NCBI RefSeq assembly: GCF_029227915.1
Contig: NC_079884.1
Span: 5,830,001 to 5,894,000 of the forward strand
DNA: 64,000 bases
Reading direction: 5' to 3'
Origin: Hydractinia symbiolongicarpus
Taxonomy: Eukaryota; Cnidaria; Hydrozoa; Anthoathecata; Hydractiniidae
Positions within the stretch are counted from its first letter, which is position 1. The number at the start of each line of letters is the position of its first letter. Positions 61,626 to 64,000 of the stretch are shown piece by piece. The notes below the pieces were generated by a model. That model was not told the DNA's origin, ran no database searches, and saw only the letters and a list, made by a program, of their open reading frames with translations. The position numbers and the translations under genes were made by a program.

Positions 61626-64000
61626 CGAACGATTTTTTAAATTTTTTTTTCACCACTAAAACGCATGAGACTTGTAGTTTTCGAAAATGTTTTCATTTTT
61701 GATGAGACGCTTAATGAAAGAGGTTTAATCTCCGGCAAACGAAAACCCGAGATTTCCGGTAAATCCCGGGCTTGGCCCGTATAGTCAAAAGTATACAAAG
61801 ATAGTACCCAGGGAGTAAACTCATTTCCCGAACGATTTTTTAATTTATTTTTTCACCACTAAAACGCATGAGACTTGTAGTTTTCAAAAATGTTTTCATT
61901 TTTGATGAGACGCTGAATAAAAGAAATTTAATCGCCGGCAAACGAAAACCTGCGTTTTCCCGTAAATCCCGGACTCGGCCCGTATAGTCAAAAGTATACA
62001 AAGAAAGTACCCAGGGAGTAAACTAATTTCCCAAACGATTTTTTGAATTATTTTTTCACCACTAAAGCCCATGAGACTTGTAGTTTTTAAAAATGTTTTC
62101 ATTTTTGATGAGACGCTGAATAAAAGAAGTTTAATCGCCGGCAAACGAAAACCCGCGATTTCCCGTAAATCCCGGACTCGGCCCGTATAGTCAAAAGTAT
62201 ACAAAGAAAGTACCCAGGGAGTAAACTCATTTCCCAAACGATTATTTAAATTATTATTTCACCACTAAGGCCCATGAGACTTGTAGTTTTTAAAAATATT
62301 ATCATTTTTGATGAGACGCAGAATAAAAGAAGTTTAATCGCCGGCAAACGAAAACCCGCGATTTCCCGTAAATCCCGGACTCGGCCCGTATAGTCAAAAG
62401 TATACAAGGAAAGTACCCAGTGAGTAAACTCATTTCCCGAACGAATTTTTAAATTATTTTTTCACCACTAAAATGCATGAGACTTGTAGTTTTCAGAAAT
62501 GTTTTCATTTTTGATGAGACGCTGAATAAAAGAAGTTTAATCGCCGGCAAACGAAAACCCGCCATTTCCCGTAAACCCCGGACTCAGCCCGCATAGTCAA
62601 AAGTATACAAAGAAAGTACCCAGGGAGTAAACTCATTTCCCGAACGATTTATTAAATTATTTTTTCACCATTAAAACGCTTGAGACTTGTAGTTTTCAAA
62701 AATGTTTTAATTTTTGATGAGACGCTTAATGAAAGAGGTTTAATCGCCGGTAAACGAAAACCCGCGACTTCCCGTAAATCCCGGACTCGGCCCGTATAGT
62801 CAAAAGTATACAAAGAAAATACCCAGGGAGTAAACTCATTTCTCGAACGATTTTTTTAAATTATTTTTTCACCACTAAAACGCATGAGACTTGTAGTTTT
62901 CAAAAATGTTTTCATTTTTGGTGAGACGCTGAATAAAAGAAGTTTAATAGCCGGCAAACGAAAACCTGCGATTTCCCGTAAATCCCGGACTCGGCCCGTA
63001 TAGCCAAAAGTATACAAAGAAAGTACCCGGGGTGTAAACTCATTTCCCGAACGATTTTTTAAATCATTATTTCACCACTAAAGCCCATGAGACTTGTAGT
63101 TTTTAAAAATGTTTTCATTTTTGATGAGACGCTGAATAAAAGAAGTTTAATTGCCAGCAAACGAAAACCTGCGACTTCCCGTAAATCCCGGACTCGGCCC
63201 GTATAGTCAAAAGTATCCAAAGAAAGTACCCAGAGAGTAAACTCATTTCCCGAACGATTTTTTAAATTAATTTTCACCAATAAAACGCATGAGACTTGTA
63301 GTTTTCAGAAATGTTTTCATTTTTGATGAGAAGCTTAATGAAAGTTGTTTAATCGCCGGCCAACAAAAACCCGCGATTTCCCGTAAATCCCGGGCTTGGC
63401 CCGTATAGTCGAATGTATACAAAGAAAGTACCCTGTGAGTAAACTCATTTCCGAAACGATTTTTTCAATTATCTTTTCACCACTAAAACGCATGAGACTT
63501 GCAGTTTTCAAAAATGTTTTCATTTTTGATGAGACGCAGAATAAAAGAAGTTTAATCGCCGGCAAACGAAAACCCGCGATTTCCCGTAAATCCCGGACTC
63601 GGCCCGTATAGTCAAAAGTATACAAGGAAAGTACCCAGTGAGTAAACTCATTTTCCGAACGAATTTTTAAATTATTTTTTCACCACTAAAATGCATGAGA
63701 CTTGTAGTTTTCAGAAATGTTTTCATTTTTGATGAGACGCTTAATGAAAGTGGTTTAATCGTCGGCAAACGAAAACCCGCGATTTCCCGTAAATCAAAAG
63801 TATACAAAGATAGTACCCAGGGAGTAAACTAATTTCCCAAACGATTTTTTGAATTATTATTTCACCACTAAAGCCCATGAGACTTGCAGTTTTTAAAAAT
63901 GTTTTCATTTTTGATGAGACGCTGAATAAAAGAAGTTTAATCGCCGGCAAACGAAAACCCGCGATTTCCCGTAAATCCCGGACTCGGCCCGTATAGTCAA
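61566..64000 (-). repeat. Inverted block of the same satellite (about 12 monomers)
   Basis: From 61,566 onward the + strand shows the reverse complement of the monomer, for example 'gactcggcccgtatagtc', 'gtttaatcgccggc' and 'gatgagacgc'. About 12 monomers are present and the window ends inside one, so the inverted block continues to the right. Read on the - strand the unit is the same 203-bp family with the same subfamily markers: 'atgcattttag' with 'ttcctt', 'ggggtttacggg', 'gcgtctcacc' with 'gagaaatg', and the 202-bp 'ttaattt' type. The subfamily order resembles + strand 24.3-26.1 kb and also 60.6-61.56 kb. Many substitutions are private to single monomers, for example 'ctccggc' near 61,730, 'ctaaggccc' near 62,266 and 'tatccaaag' near 63,214. 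The block therefore looks older or less homogenised than most of the array. Confidence 0.96.
63770..63830 (-). repeat. 21-bp deletion monomer in the inverted block
   Basis: On the + strand the sequence reads 'cccgtaaatcaaaagtatac'. On the - strand this is 'gtatacttttgatttacggg', exactly the deletion join seen at about 24,715. The monomer also shares 'ctatcttt' and an altered 'gccgacgatt' region. Its downstream neighbour differs: here the 'ccactttcatt' type follows directly, while at 24.7 kb an extra monomer and the 71-bp remnant intervene. Confidence 0.9.

Noticed and set aside
155-63950. Many recurring reading frames of 62-116 codons, with similar products on both strands
   Set aside because: They recur only because the 203-bp unit recurs. 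They use non-ATG starts in many cases, end at stops in the AT-rich segment, appear on both strands of the same bases, and shift frame each monomer because 203 is not a multiple of 3. Subfamily differences include frameshifts and show no bias to silent sites that I can see.
1-64000. CRISPR array
   Set aside because: The repeated unit is 203 bp with no short repeat plus unique spacer pattern. Every part of the unit recurs, so there are no spacers.
1-64000. Long terminal repeats, tandem transposon copies or a viral repeat
   Set aside because: There is no internal coding region, primer-binding site, polypurine tract or target-site duplication. The array is made only of short monomers.
1-64000. 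rDNA, tRNA or 5S gene tandem array
   Set aside because: No conserved rRNA or tRNA box sequence (A/B box, 5S internal control region) or cloverleaf was recognised in the monomer.
1-64000. Telomeric or microsatellite repeats
   Set aside because: No TTAGGG-like or TTTAGGG-like tandem motif is present. Short A and T runs are part of the monomer and do not expand.
61559-64000. The inverted block as a simple fold-back sequencing artefact
   Set aside because: A fold-back would give the mirror image of the adjacent + strand monomers. The monomers next to the junction differ in type and in private substitutions, and the best matching order is out of register. An assembly mis-join remains possible and is listed as a check.
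1-64000. Identification with a named satellite family
   Set aside because: I could not match the monomer to any satellite I know well enough to name. Naming it would need a database search with the consensus monomer.

Overview
The whole 64 kb window is one satellite DNA array. I see no gene, RNA gene, transposable element, CRISPR array or unique sequence. The repeating unit is 203 bp (some variants are 202 or 204 bp), and about 300 monomers run head to tail on the + strand from base 1 to about 61,558. At 61,559-61,565 the array flips through a near-perfect inverted repeat, and about 12 more monomers of the same family continue on the - strand to the end. Both window ends fall inside a monomer, so the array continues on both sides. 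A long, homogenised array with multi-monomer higher-order repeats (HORs) is typical of eukaryotic centromeric, pericentromeric or heterochromatic satellite. I do not recognise the family and cannot name the organism.

Monomer anatomy, phased at the G of 'gagtttact': a hand count on a typical monomer gives about 38% GC. A GC-rich core at roughly monomer bases 41-94 holds most of the CpG sites. An AT-rich half at roughly 95-200 carries a conserved A/T hairpin. Two main classes alternate irregularly. Class A has 'cttttgac' followed by 'gccgagtcc'. Class B has 'cattcgac' followed by 'gccaagccc' and often 'ctcacaggg' upstream. Further variants (ttcctt/atgcattttag, ggacctag, ggggtttacggg, aggggcttt, ggccatt, ttaattt) mark finer subfamilies and allow HOR copies to be followed by eye.

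Layout: 0.8-3.7 kb holds a 7-mer (1,420 bp) in two copies. 3.8-6.1 kb is mixed. 6.1-11.1 kb is a 10-mer (2,029 bp) passing into a 7-mer (1,420 bp). 11.2-13.6 kb is a 6-mer (1,218 bp). 13.6-14.9 kb is a dimer (406 bp) in three copies. 15.0-17.0 kb is a 5-mer (1,015 bp). 16.9-23.6 kb holds nested offsets of 2,839, 2,028, 812 and 3,043 bp. 23.6-28.8 kb is irregular and has two deleted monomers. 28.8-32.0 kb is an 8-mer (1,624 bp). 32.2-34.8 kb is a 6-mer (1,218 bp). 34.8-40.9 kb is a 15-mer (3,045 bp) in two copies. 40.9-50.2 kb is a shuffled 5-mer zone with one rearranged 247-bp monomer. 50.2-54.1 kb is a 12-mer (2,433 bp) containing a 3-mer (608 bp). 54.1-60.2 kb holds 8-, 6- and 3-mer duplications. 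60.2-61.56 kb becomes increasingly divergent up to the inversion.

The most informative observations are three. First, there is a sharp inversion junction whose two sides are not mirror copies. Second, the inverted block shares a private 21-bp deletion with the + strand monomers near 24.7 kb, so the two are related duplicates. Third, HOR period changes repeatedly along the array, leaving visible crossover hybrids. Short reading frames of up to about 116 codons recur because the repeat recurs. They are not genes. All offsets were read by eye from landmark positions, and block edges are good to roughly +/-50 bp.
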